From assembly GCA_030612725.1 (NCBI GenBank), contig JAUWNJ010000004.1:1-64000 (forward strand): DNA of 64,000 nucleotides. The letters run 5' to 3'. Shown here one piece after another: positions 36,216-44,974 of this stretch. Numbering within the stretch: position 1 is the stretch's first letter; each line of letters begins with the position of its first letter. Below the pieces are notes generated by a model. That model was not told the DNA's origin. It worked only from the letters and a program-made list of their open reading frames with translations, and ran no database searches. The translations under genes and the position numbers were made by a program. Source of the DNA: Planctomycetales bacterium (GTDB lineage Bacteria > Planctomycetota > Phycisphaerae > SM23-33).

Positions 36216-37625
36216 ATGAGATTGATTCTGCTAACAGCGATATCGACGTTATCGGTGGCGGTCGCCCTGCATGGTGCAAACCCCGCCGAAAAAGTGGCCA
36301 CGACCACAACAGCGCCGGGTTCCGGTGAGCACAGTCGAACCGCGACAGAATCATCCCTGCGCTACACCGACCGGCTCGTCGGTTTTTCGCTCTGCCCACC
36401 GGCTGACACCGAGCGTATCATGCAAACCTCGGCCCGACGACTCGTCGGATGGACGCGAAGGGACGAACAAACCAAAGCCGTCCGATGGTCGCTGGAAGTC
36501 CTGCGAACAAAGCACAAGCCGACGAAACTGTCCCTTTCCGAATACGCCAAAACCGTCACGGCAGAACTGTCCCGAACCAGCAATTTCAAGGTCAAGTCCA
36601 CCCGGACTTCCATCGTCGCGGGAAAACCGGCGATACACTTCAGCGGGACATGGAGCGGCGCGTTCGAATTGTGGCGACGACAAACGTGGGTAAGAATAAA
36701 ACCGGGCGAACATATCGTCCTGAACATCAGCGGCGACCCGAATGGGAAGGACGAAATGGACGCCGTTATGACGAAAGTCCTCGCCAGCCTGAAGTTATTC
36801 GACCCGAAAATCGCCGCAGCCGAATACAAAAAAAACCTCACACGAGGCGCGTCAGCACTGAAAAAACTCTCCATCAGGAAACTCCAAACGATCATCAACA
36901 AAAAGCCCTTCTACTTCACGATAAAACTGAAGGGCAAAATCATCGGCTTTGTCAAACTGACCGAATCGATAACCAAACGCTCGGACGCGCAAGGACTGAA
37001 CGTCGTCAGCAGCGGCGCGCTGATTCTTCCCGACACTCCCGCGCAACTGACCTGGAAGGAACTGTTCACCACGCCGGATCGGACTTTCGAGCAGTGGAAA
37101 CAGGTGTCCGTCCAGGGCAAAGGGAAAACCGCAGCAAGAGAAATCCAGGAGGCCATCAGGAAAGACAACTGGATGCTGGTGCAACTACACCGTTCAGGCC
37201 GCCCCAAACGCAATTGGAAACAGGAACTGCCGAAGACCCTTCAGACGGCATATCTCCCCGAAGCCTTAAGCACCCTTCTACCAAGATTACTGGACCGCTC
37301 AAAACCCGGAGCATACGCCTTCGCCGTGTACAACCCGGACAAAAACGACTTCGACATGCGGACCGTACAGGTCGTCAAAACCGAAACCATCCGCATAGGC
37401 TCAAGGAACGTCAAAGCCACCCGCATGACGGACCAGATGTCCAGGCAATCGCCGATCGTGAATCTGTGGGTGGACGAAAAAGGCCTGCTCTTGCGAATGC
37501 AGATGCCCGGCGGGCTGGTAATGGAACGAGCGGACCGAAGAACAATCGCCGTGAAATTCGCAGCGGAACTCGCCGAACTGGATAAACTCAAAAAGTTAAA
37601 AGGACAACGCAATGCCGGAAAATAA
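36216..37625 (+). CDS. exported protein of unknown function
   Basis: 469 aa with AAAGGA before the ATG. A signal peptide (MRLILLTAISTLSVAVALHG) is followed by a mixed alpha/beta chain with no domain I know. It ends rich in Lys and Leu. The gene overlaps trxB by 14 bases, so the two are coupled. A secreted planctomycete-specific protein is the best description. Confidence 0.8.
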   Translation: MRLILLTAISTLSVAVALHGANPAEKVATTTTAPGSGEHSRTATESSLRYTDRLVGFSLCPPADTERIMQTSARRLVGWTRRDEQTKAVRWSLEVLRTKHKPTKLSLSEYAKTVTAELSRTSNFKVKSTRTSIVAGKPAIHFSGTWSGAFELWRRQTWVRIKPGEHIVLNISGDPNGKDEMDAVMTKVLASLKLFDPKIAAAEYKKNLTRGASALKKLSIRKLQTIINKKPFYFTIKLKGKIIGFVKLTESITKRSDAQGLNVVSSGALILPDTPAQLTWKELFTTPDRTFEQWKQVSVQGKGKTAAREIQEAIRKDNWMLVQLHRSGRPKRNWKQELPKTLQTAYLPEALSTLLPRLLDRSKPGAYAFAVYNPDKNDFDMRTVQVVKTETIRIGSRNVKATRMTDQMSRQSPIVNLWVDEKGLLLRMQMPGGLVMERADRRTIAVKFAAELAELDKLKKLKGQRNAGK

Positions 37626-38625
37626 AATCCACGACGTAATTATCATCGGTGCGGGTCCCGCGGGACTCTCCGCCGCTCTTTACACCACGCGAGACCGATA
37701 CGACACGCTCATACTCGACAAGTCAGGACTCCCCGGCGGGCAAATCCTGCTGACAGAACGGGTCGAAAACTATCCCGGTTACGAAGTCGTCGGCGGGTTT
37801 GACCTCATCGAACAAATGGTCAAACAGGTGCAAAACTTCGGCGTCTCCGTAACGGCAGGGGCGGAAGTAACAACCCTGCGCCGACGGGACGACGGCGTTC
37901 TCGAAGTCGAAATCAACGGCGGAGAAAAAACCCATCTGGGCAAGACCGTCATCCTCTGCCCCGGAAGCGATTACCGTTCACTCGGCGTCCCCGGCGAGAC
38001 GGAAATGCGACAGGCGACGCGAGTCTCATACTGCGCGACCTGCGACGGAGCCTTCTACCGCGACAAGCACATCCTGACTGTCGGCGGAGGAAACACTGCC
38101 GTCGAAGACACCATATACCTGGCAGAAAGGTTCACGAAAAAAACCACGCTCATCCACCGCCGAACCGAATTCCGCGCTCAAAAAATCCTTGTCGAGGAAC
38201 TGTACGAAAAGGCCGGCGAGCACAACATCGACATCAAACTGCCTTACGTGATAGACCGGATCGTCGGCGACGAGGCCGGTAACGACATCGACCACGTCGT
38301 GATAAAGAACGTCGAAACAGGCGAAACCGAAGACCTTAAGGTCGATGGCGTTTTCATCTTCGCCGGAATGGTTCCCAACACGAATTGGCTTACCGGTGCG
38401 GTGGACCTGGACGATGCCGGGTATATCAGGTGCAACTGCCAGACGCTTCAGACCTCGCTTCCGGGCGTGTACGTCGCCGGCGACTGCCGGGCGGGAGCGG
38501 CAATGCAACTGACAACCGCCTGTGCCGACGGCGTGGTGGCGGCCATGATGCTCAAGCAGTACTTCCGCGACCCGTCCGCCTGGAAGGCAGAAACCGCCGT
38601 AGGCCTCGGCGGCGCGGGGTGGTAA
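37612..38625 (+). CDS. trxB: thioredoxin-disulfide reductase
   Basis: 337 aa. FAD-binding GAGPAGLSAALY at the start, the redox-active CATC (in SYCATCDGAFY) near residue 145, NADPH-binding GGGNTAVEDT, and a C-terminal FAD contact near GVYVAGDCR. This flavoenzyme passes electrons from NADPH to thioredoxin in the cytoplasm. Length and motifs are normal. Confidence 0.95.
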   Translation: MPENKIHDVIIIGAGPAGLSAALYTTRDRYDTLILDKSGLPGGQILLTERVENYPGYEVVGGFDLIEQMVKQVQNFGVSVTAGAEVTTLRRRDDGVLEVEINGGEKTHLGKTVILCPGSDYRSLGVPGETEMRQATRVSYCATCDGAFYRDKHILTVGGGNTAVEDTIYLAERFTKKTTLIHRRTEFRAQKILVEELYEKAGEHNIDIKLPYVIDRIVGDEAGNDIDHVVIKNVETGETEDLKVDGVFIFAGMVPNTNWLTGAVDLDDAGYIRCNCQTLQTSLPGVYVAGDCRAGAAMQLTTACADGVVAAMMLKQYFRDPSAWKAETAVGLGGAGW

Positions 38626-38631
38626 ACACCA

Positions 38632-39483
38632 TTGGCAACCGGAAAATATAAACTCCTGGCCGTCGATATCGACGGGACGCTGCTGAATCATGGCGTGATG
38701 GACGATGCCGACGTTGCGGCGATTCGAACCGCAGCCGAAGCCGGTATTATCGTATGTCTTTGCACCGGCAGGAGTTGGCCCGAAACCAGGGATATATGGG
38801 AAGGCCTGAAACTTCCCGCGACCCACGCGCCGGTCATCTGCGCCGGTGGCGCGATTATCGTCGAACCGGACACCGGGCGAACACTCTATAGCCGGACATT
38901 CGACAAAACCACCGCACAGGAACTAACCCGGCAGATGCAGCAGATGGGCTATCCCGTCATGGCTTTGGTCGATGCCTGGCGGGAAGGATTCGACTATTTC
39001 CTCGTCGGACGATACGACGACAACCCGCTCTATCAGAAATTCCTCAACGCAATGCCTCGGCGGATTCGGGATGTTGATCGACTTGATGGCGACGACTACC
39101 CCCGGCCGCTGCGAATCAGCGCCCTGGAAGAACCCGGCTCAGGCCGACCCGCAGTCGAAACGCTCAAGCAACATTTCGCCGGGCGGATTGAGATTCAGGA
39201 CATCTACCTCTCGCACCGCGACGTGGACATTATCGAGGCCTTCTCTGCGGGGACCGATAAATTCACTGCCTTGAAGTACGTCGGGCAGGGTTATCGAATC
39301 GCCCCGTCGGCGATGGCAGCCATCGGCGACGACAATAACGATCTGGCGATGCTTCGGGGTGCGGGGCTGAGCGGAACGCCGGCAGACGCGCCGGACGAAC
39401 TTCGCCGAACGGCGACGATGGTCCTTTCGCCGCGCGGTTCATGCCCCGTAGCCGAATTCGTCGCCGCTGTGCTTAAGGGTTAA
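38632..39483 (+). CDS. Cof-type HAD family hydrolase
   Basis: 283 aa, TTG start at 38632, six bases after trxB. HAD motif I is AVDIDGTLLN, motif IV IAAIGDDNNDLAML, and the lysine of motif III is in FTALKYV. The C2-type cap between about residues 80 and 190 marks the Cof/phosphatase subfamily, which dephosphorylates sugar phosphates or cofactors. Substrate cannot be told. Confidence 0.9.
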   Translation: MATGKYKLLAVDIDGTLLNHGVMDDADVAAIRTAAEAGIIVCLCTGRSWPETRDIWEGLKLPATHAPVICAGGAIIVEPDTGRTLYSRTFDKTTAQELTRQMQQMGYPVMALVDAWREGFDYFLVGRYDDNPLYQKFLNAMPRRIRDVDRLDGDDYPRPLRISALEEPGSGRPAVETLKQHFAGRIEIQDIYLSHRDVDIIEAFSAGTDKFTALKYVGQGYRIAPSAMAAIGDDNNDLAMLRGAGLSGTPADAPDELRRTATMVLSPRGSCPVAEFVAAVLKG

Positions 39484-39533
39484 CATCGGACGTAGAAACG
39501 GAACCAAACGGAACCATTGGGAACGAAAGGCGA

Positions 39534-40913
39534 ATGACGGACCTTTTCAAGTCATCTGAAGATGAAGCAATTGCCCGCAACGCACCGTTGGCTGTGCGGA
39601 TGAGGCCTATGACCATCGACGAGATCGTCGGGCAGGACGAATTTCTGGGTCAAGGCAAACTACTCCGGCGGATGCTGTCGGCGGGGCGGCTTACAAGCCT
39701 GATTTTCCATGGCCCGCCGGGGACGGGAAAGACCACGCTGGCCTACGTCATCGCCCGGCAAAGCGATTGCTCCTTTCACGGCCTGGACGCTGCGAGCACG
39801 TCGGTCTCGCAAGTCCGCGAAATCTCAAAGCAGGCGCGGGCGATGCTGGCATCGTCTGAAAAACGGACCGTCGTGTTCATCGACGAACTGCACCGCTTCA
39901 ACCGCGCCCAGCAGGACGTCCTGCTCAAGGACGTCGAAAGCGGAGTGATTATCCTTATCGGAGCCACCACCGAAAACCCGTTTTTCGTCATAAACTCACC
40001 GCTTTTGAGCCGATCTACGATCTTCCGCTTCAACACGCTTACCGAAGCAGACATTATCGACCTGTGCCGACGCGCGCTGACCGACAAGGAGCGAGGCCTG
40101 GGGAAATATCCCGTCCGAGCCGATGACGACGCATTGGCACACATCGCCAAAATTTCCGACGGCGACGCTCGCCGGGCGCTGACGGCTTTGGAAATCGGCG
40201 TGCTCAGCCAATCCGAACGCGCCGGCGACAGCGAAATCGTCTTTGACCTGCACACTGCACAGGAATCCATCCAGCAAAAGGTCATTCGATACGACCGGGC
40301 AGGGGATGAGCATTACGACGCCGCAAGCGCGCTGATAAAGTCCATGCGTGGCAGCGACCCGGACGCGACCGTCTATTGGCTCGCCAAAATGATCATCGCC
40401 GGTGAAGACCCGCGCTTCATCGCCCGCCGGATAGCGATCCTCGCCAGCGAGGACATCGGAAACGCCGACCCACGCGCGATTTCAGTCGCAGCCGCCGCCT
40501 TCGAAATAACCGAACGTATCGGACTGCCGGAATGCCAACTCACGCTCGCACAGGCTGCGATATATATGGCCTGCGCGCCGAAATCAAACGCGTCGGCAAT
40601 GGCGATATGGACGGCAATGTCCGACGTGAAGGAAAACCGCACTATCCCCGTTCCCTACCATCTCCGCAACGCGCCGCATCCGAAGATGAAGGAACTCTAC
40701 GGCCACTCGGAAGGCTACCAGTACAGCCACAAATACAAAGGGGGCATCAGCCCGGACCAGGACTACCTCGGCGTGGATAAAAGTTATTACACCCCGACCG
40801 ACCGAGGCTACGAGAAGCACATCACCGCCTACCTCGAATGGGCAAGAAAACTGCGAGAAGAAGCAAAAAATCCAGGAAATCTCCATAAATCTGAAGGGCA
40901 TGACAATGAATAA
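39534..40913 (+). CDS. rarA: replication-associated recombination protein A
   Basis: 459 aa. AAA+ motifs: Walker A GPPGTGKTT, Walker B FIDELHRFNRAQQD, sensor GATTENPFFV, then the MgsA_C tetramer domain (CPKSN-like ACAPKSNASAMAIW). RarA (MgsA) acts at stalled replication forks and is related to clamp-loader ATPases. Its last codons overlap the start of the next gene by 14 bases. Confidence 0.95.
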   Translation: MTDLFKSSEDEAIARNAPLAVRMRPMTIDEIVGQDEFLGQGKLLRRMLSAGRLTSLIFHGPPGTGKTTLAYVIARQSDCSFHGLDAASTSVSQVREISKQARAMLASSEKRTVVFIDELHRFNRAQQDVLLKDVESGVIILIGATTENPFFVINSPLLSRSTIFRFNTLTEADIIDLCRRALTDKERGLGKYPVRADDDALAHIAKISDGDARRALTALEIGVLSQSERAGDSEIVFDLHTAQESIQQKVIRYDRAGDEHYDAASALIKSMRGSDPDATVYWLAKMIIAGEDPRFIARRIAILASEDIGNADPRAISVAAAAFEITERIGLPECQLTLAQAAIYMACAPKSNASAMAIWTAMSDVKENRTIPVPYHLRNAPHPKMKELYGHSEGYQYSHKYKGGISPDQDYLGVDKSYYTPTDRGYEKHITAYLEWARKLREEAKNPGNLHKSEGHDNE

Positions 40914-41424
40914 GAATGAATTTGACGAGATGGAACGAGACGTGATCACCGTTCTCGATGATGTCGCCGCACGACGAGAAGAGTTGTCATCGGATGGTGA
41001 TTGGACCACGCAGATAAAGAACGGTCTGATGGAGTGTGGGCATCGCTATGAGGGTTTTAGCACTTATGCATCCAGTTGCGAAAACAGCGATGGTGGCGAA
41101 TGGCTTTATGACGTCTGCTGGCTAAAAATGGAGAATAAGCATGTACGGAGGGTTCCTTTGATCCTTGAGTCAGAATGGGACATGAGTTTAAAGGGCTTAA
41201 TGGACGACTTCCCAAAGTTGGTGGTCGGAAGGGCGGAACATCGGGTCATGATTTTTCAAGCCAAGAACAAAGTCAAGATGCGTGAGGCCCTGCGAGAATT
41301 CCACAACGAAATCGAAGGTAATCCCATGACGCTTATGGGGGATAGGTATCTGTTTGCGTGCTGGGACATAAGCAAGAAGGAGTTTATCTACAGGTCCCAC
41401 GTTGCTCGATTTGACCAGGAATGA
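40900..41424 (+). CDS. unknown protein, possible nuclease-like fold
   Basis: 174 aa, start at 40900 (or ATG at 40906), overlapping the end of rarA. The pattern GEWLYDVCWL ... PLILESEWDMSL ... DDFPKLVVGRAEHRVMIF resembles a family of small proteins with conserved Asp and Glu residues spaced as in PD-(D/E)XK nuclease folds. This is only a resemblance by eye. No transmembrane segment or Cys cluster. It may ride in the rarA operon or be an accessory gene. Confidence 0.6.
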   Translation: MTMNKNEFDEMERDVITVLDDVAARREELSSDGDWTTQIKNGLMECGHRYEGFSTYASSCENSDGGEWLYDVCWLKMENKHVRRVPLILESEWDMSLKGLMDDFPKLVVGRAEHRVMIFQAKNKVKMREALREFHNEIEGNPMTLMGDRYLFACWDISKKEFIYRSHVARFDQE

Positions 41425-41555
41425 ATCCCGCTGACCAGTTGCCCCGTCCTACTACTACGTAACGAGGTAAAACCAGACAATCAGAACACTTTGTAGTGCT
41501 TGAAACAAACGCCGGATTTGACTAATAATATGCGGAATAGAAGGAAAGTTTCGAC

Positions 41556-41795
41556 ATGGAAGAAACGCTTGAACAGGAACTTTGCACATACGAGGCCCAC
41601 AAGGCTGAACTGCTTAGCAAAGCCAGCGGAAAGTTCGCGATTATCAAAGGTGAAGAAGTCTGCGATGTGTTCGACACGAGAAACGATGCCGTTTGTCAGG
41701 GATACGGACGCTTTGGGAATGTCCCTTTTCTCGTAAATGAAATTCTCGAAGTCGAAATTCCACAGAACTTCACTTCCGCTCTTCTAGGGGTCTAA
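41556..41795 (+). CDS. small DUF5678-like protein
   Basis: 79 aa. The text GKFAIIKGEEVCDVFDTRNDAVCQGYGRFG, then PFLVNEI, matches a common family of small proteins of unknown function (DUF5678-like). These often occur beside accessory or TA-type genes. Its stop is directly followed by the ATG of the broken methyltransferase. Confidence 0.75.
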   Translation: MEETLEQELCTYEAHKAELLSKASGKFAIIKGEEVCDVFDTRNDAVCQGYGRFGNVPFLVNEILEVEIPQNFTSALLGV

Positions 41796-42334
41796 ATGCC
41801 GACTGTAATGGATAAGCCAAAACCTAATCTCGGCTTTAAACTTATGTCTTTGGTCTTTGGAATTCGTGATTTCTTTTCGCCGCGAATGAATGTCTTGAAA
41901 GAGGTGGGGATAAAAGAGGGCTTTTGCGTGCTCGATTACGGCTGCGGACCCGGCGGCTACATAATCGGCATTGCGGAACTGGTGGGCAAATCGGGAAAAG
42001 TCTATGCCCTGGACATCCATCCGCTCGCAGTCCAGAGCGTTCAGACCATCGCCTCAAAAAAGCGACTGACGAACGTGGAGGCCATTTGTTCCGACTGCAA
42101 AACCGGCCTGCGCCGGCCGGCAGCATAGACGTGGCTCTGTTATACGATACCTTTCACGCCTTGAGCGCCCCGCAGGAGGTCCTGGAAGAGTTACATCGAA
42201 TATTGAAACCCGATGGAATCCTGTCGGTCAGCGACCACCACATGACCGAAGATGAAATAGTGTCCAGAATAACCGATGCAGGATTGTTCAGGCTGTCGGG
42301 AAAAGGCAAGCGAACACATACCTTCTTGAAATAG
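41796..42334 (+). pseudogene. class I SAM methyltransferase, frameshifted
   Basis: The first 106 codons or so give a Rossmann methyltransferase start with motif I VLDYGCGPGG and a later ALDIHP; the frame then closes at 42126-42128. The C-terminal half (SIDVALLYDTFHAL to the end, 42334) continues in another frame. Removing the two bases CG at 42111-42112 joins the halves as GLPAGSIDVALL, the expected sequence. So the gene carries a 2-bp insertion, real or from sequencing. The small C-terminal part ends near 42334. Confidence 0.82.
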
Positions 42335-42702
42335 CCTGTACCTGTAACGGTGGGGGGGTACATTCAAGTTCATGGGGGCAGGCCACCTTGACCGCGCTGC
42401 GTTCACGTTTGCGCGCGCAAACACGAACGTAAAAATCGGGGGAACGAAAAATTCCAAAAAAACTTTTCCTAAGGCCACCAAGGACTTATGGCGTCGCTAT
42501 CCGTTTTGTGTTCGCGTTTGCGCGCGCAAACGCGAACGCAAAAGTTAATACGGAGAGAATAGGGACTAGGGACTAGGGACTTGGGACTTGGGACTTGGGA
42601 CTAGGGAACAGAAAAACAGATGAACAAAAGAAAAGAAAAACAGATGAACCAATCAACCAATCAACCAGCCGACCAGTCAACCGATTTTTTTAGGAGAAGA
42701 TT
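42335..42702. other. repeat-rich spacer with palindromes
   Basis: 368 bases without a gene. It contains an imperfect palindrome at 42400-42429, a near-perfect 40-bp palindrome at 42504-42543, TAGGGAC/TTGGGAC heptamers (42561-42607) and AACCAATC octamers (42645-42684). A ribosome binding site for the next gene is at its end. Confidence 0.85.
42504..42543. repeat. 40-bp palindrome GTTCGCGTTTGCGC|GCGCAAACGCGAAC
   Basis: The core 42510-42537 is a perfect 28-bp palindrome, extended to 40 bp with one G-T type mismatch. A related copy with one more mismatch pair lies at 42400-42429 about 80 bases upstream. The centre alternates G and C. Confidence 0.9.
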
Positions 42703-43002
42703 ATGGCAAGTTGGAAATTTCTTTATGAACTTCTACACAATGAAAACATGAGCGCGCACGAAATAGTGAACACCATCAATGTCAAGCCGTCTCGCCTGCG
42801 ACAAATGCTGCTTTCCAAGCGTCTTGCCGCCAGGCTGGCGTCTATCAAAACCGTTGCCGACAAAAAGGCAGGACGAACCGTTGTTTCGAATGTCGTACCG
42901 GCAATACACAAAATGTCCGAACTGATAGACTCGCAACGCCCCGAAACCGCACGGAAAGCATGCCTCGATATGCTCGAGGTGGCTTCAAAGAATAGGGACT
43001 AG
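42703..43002 (+). CDS. small protein with helix-turn-helix-like start
   Basis: 99 aa. AGGAGA lies seven bases before the ATG. The N-terminal 45 residues (SAHEIVNTINVKPSRLRQML) look like a small helix-turn-helix, then a helical C-terminal part. No family recognised. Its last codons and TAG stop are built from the heptamer TAGGGAC array that follows. Confidence 0.65.
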   Translation: MASWKFLYELLHNENMSAHEIVNTINVKPSRLRQMLLSKRLAARLASIKTVADKKAGRTVVSNVVPAIHKMSELIDSQRPETARKACLDMLEVASKNRD

Positions 43003-43494
43003 GGACTAGAAGATAGGGCGTAGGGCGTAGGGAACACGAAGTGTCACTACGTGAAAACAGATGAACCAATCAACCAATGAACCAGTCAACCAGTCAACCA
43101 ATCAACCAATCAACCAGTCAACCAGTCAACCAGTCAACCAGTCAACGGATTAACCGGAATACCGGAATACCGAGGAATCCGCAATCCACAATTCTCAATC
43201 CGCAATGGTGCTCTGGGCCGTTTAGGCAAGATAGGCAATGGCGGTTTTTTTAAAATGGGCGTAAAAATGACACTAAAATACGCAAATCTATGCACACCAG
43301 GGAGTTATGAATTTTGCAATTTTTCCCAATTGTTCCCAATTGTTCCCAATCGGGCCGAATCGTTCCCAATTGTTCCCAATTGTTCCGAATCGTTCCGAAT
43401 CGTTCCGAATTGTTCCGTTTCGTTCCACAAATGTTCCCCCACGTTAGTAAATCAAAGCCGACGGATAGCTATCCGTCGGTTTGGGGGCGGAGGT
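43003..43494. repeat. spacer of tandem repeats (7, 8 and 10 bp units)
   Basis: 492 bases with no gene. From left: TAGGGAC/TAGGGCG heptamers (about 42993-43033), a partial copy of the CACGTAGTGA repeat (about 43040-43054), AACCAGTC/AACCAATC octamers (43062-43146), CCGGAATA-like and AATCCGCA units (43150-43205), then a decamer array TTCCCAATTG/TTCCGAATCG (43321-43435). The array ends shortly before the lspA stop. Confidence 0.9.
43321..43435. repeat. decamer tandem repeat TTCCCAATTG
   Basis: About eleven units with a strict 10-bp period: TTCCCAATTG, TTCCCAATCG, GGCCGAATCG, TTCCGAATCG, TTCCGAATTG, TTCCGTTTCG. The last units degrade. The period equals one turn of DNA and there are no spacers. 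Confidence 0.92.
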
Positions 43495-44097
43495 CTAATT
43501 TCCTCGGCGGTGGCGGATCGTGTCGCGGATCGATTCGACCAGGATCAAACCCACGCCGACGACCAGAAGAATGTCGGCGACATTGAACGTAGGCCAATGG
43601 AACCAGTTGATGTGAACTTCGATAAAGTCGCGGACCTGCCCGACGCGGGGGGCCAGGTCGCCGGGGAAGGTTACCTTGCTGAAGAGTCTGTCGTATGCGT
43701 TTCCCATGGCTCCGGCGAGGACCATCGCCAGTGCGATATGCAGCAGCCTCTGCCGGCGGGTCGATGTCGCGAAAAGCACTATGACCGCCACGACCGCCAG
43801 CGCCGTCGCTGCCAGGACAGACCATGGAGGCGCGCGAATCCCGAAGACAATTCCCGGATTGGTCGAGAGGTTGAATTTCAGCACACCGTCAACGACCGTG
43901 ACCGACTGGTTCGGCTTGTTTATCAGCGCGTCGAAGGCGTAATGTTTGCTGATAAGGTCGGCGGTTATGCAGGCCGCTACGATTACGATAAAAACGATTA
44001 TCGCCGAGGCGGATTTACCGGCGGGAGATTTTGCCTCGTGAGGCCGTTCGGCTTTGCTCACGACAGGCCTTTCGGTTTTGCTGTGCGCTTTGGTCAA
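43495..44097 (-). CDS. lspA: signal peptidase II (prolipoprotein signal peptidase)
   Basis: 200 aa with four transmembrane helices. The catalytic aspartates are in GNAYDRLF and FNVADILL, and the N-x-G pattern appears as STNPGIVFG. Function: cleaves the signal peptide before the lipid-modified cysteine of lipoproteins. The start is uncertain: TTG at 44097 is the longest, a GTG lies a few codons in; the first 30 residues are a charged cytoplasmic tail. It follows the DksA-like gene by 27 bases on the same strand. Confidence 0.92.
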   Translation of the reverse strand: MTKAHSKTERPVVSKAERPHEAKSPAGKSASAIIVFIVIVAACITADLISKHYAFDALINKPNQSVTVVDGVLKFNLSTNPGIVFGIRAPPWSVLAATALAVVAVIVLFATSTRRQRLLHIALAMVLAGAMGNAYDRLFSKVTFPGDLAPRVGQVRDFIEVHINWFHWPTFNVADILLVVGVGLILVESIRDTIRHRRGN

Positions 44098-44124
44098 GAG
44101 TGGGATATCCCTGCTGCGACGGAT

Positions 44125-44742
44125 TTATTTTTCTTCGGGGACGGTTTCGTTGGGCTCCTTGACCTGTCCCTCTTCGATCATTTGGGCGAATTCGACCGTG
44201 TATTTCGCCCACGGCTTGGCGCGAAGCCTGGCAATGGGGATGCGCTGACCGGTCCCCAGGCAGATGCCGTAGGTTCCGGATTCGATCCTTTGCATTGCCC
44301 GATTTATTTCCTGCAGCAGCGATTGTTCACTTTCGATCAGTCCGAGGGTGAATTCGTGCTCGAAATTGTCCGTACCGATGTCGGCCATATGGGTCGGCAT
44401 ACTGGAGAGGTTTCCGCCGTTCTGATTGTTGGCGGAGTGTTCCTCCATCCCGTTCACGTCGCCCAACAGCGTCCTGCGCTTCTGAAGAAGAATCTCGCGA
44501 AATTCATCAAGGTGTTTTTTGTCGAGCGGGCGTTTCTTTACCGTTGTAGTTTTGGTCTTCTTATCAGACCCGGCAGCCTCGGCCTTTTGCGTTGCCTTTT
44601 TCGTGGTTTTTCGCGCAGTTTTTTTGGTTGCCTTGGTTGCCTTGGTTGCCTTGGTTGCGGGCTTGCTGGTTTGTCCGCGTTTCTTTCCGTGGCTGGTGGT
44701 TGCCTTTTGCCGCCCGGTAGAGGTTTTTTTGGTTTTTACCAC
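44125..44742 (-). CDS. DksA/TraR-like protein with histone-like tail
   Basis: 205 aa from the GTG at 44742, preceded by AAGGA at 8 bases; an ATG at 44778 is the alternative. Residues 1-80 are a Lys/Thr/Ala-rich tail with KATKATKATKK repeats like histone H1. The C-terminal part has the DksA coiled coil and a zinc-finger region reading YGICLGTGQRIPIARLRAKP, with a single Cys instead of four, so zinc binding is lost. Family role: RNA polymerase secondary-channel regulators. Such forms occur in Planctomycetota. Confidence 0.82.
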   Translation of the reverse strand: MVKTKKTSTGRQKATTSHGKKRGQTSKPATKATKATKATKKTARKTTKKATQKAEAAGSDKKTKTTTVKKRPLDKKHLDEFREILLQKRRTLLGDVNGMEEHSANNQNGGNLSSMPTHMADIGTDNFEHEFTLGLIESEQSLLQEINRAMQRIESGTYGICLGTGQRIPIARLRAKPWAKYTVEFAQMIEEGQVKEPNETVPEEK

Positions 44743-44974
44743 GCTGATGTTCCTTCTAAATCCGATTCGTTTGTCCATTCATCCTGCCTGTTGGCGGATG
44801 AACCTGTAGTCGCGAGTTTCCCCAACTGGATGTTGATGCCTCTATCATGTCTCGAAAGCCCACGGCATAGCCCGGTGAATATACCCCTCTTTGGAGTTGA
44901 TGTCAAGTACTTGACTTTCTGGGCCGATGGGATATATTACGCCTTGCCCTGCGTATGCGTGGCAGAGTTATTAT

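Noticed and set aside
43062-43435. CRISPR array
   Set aside because: The repeat units are 8 and 10 bases and directly adjoin each other; there are no spacers and no cas genes.
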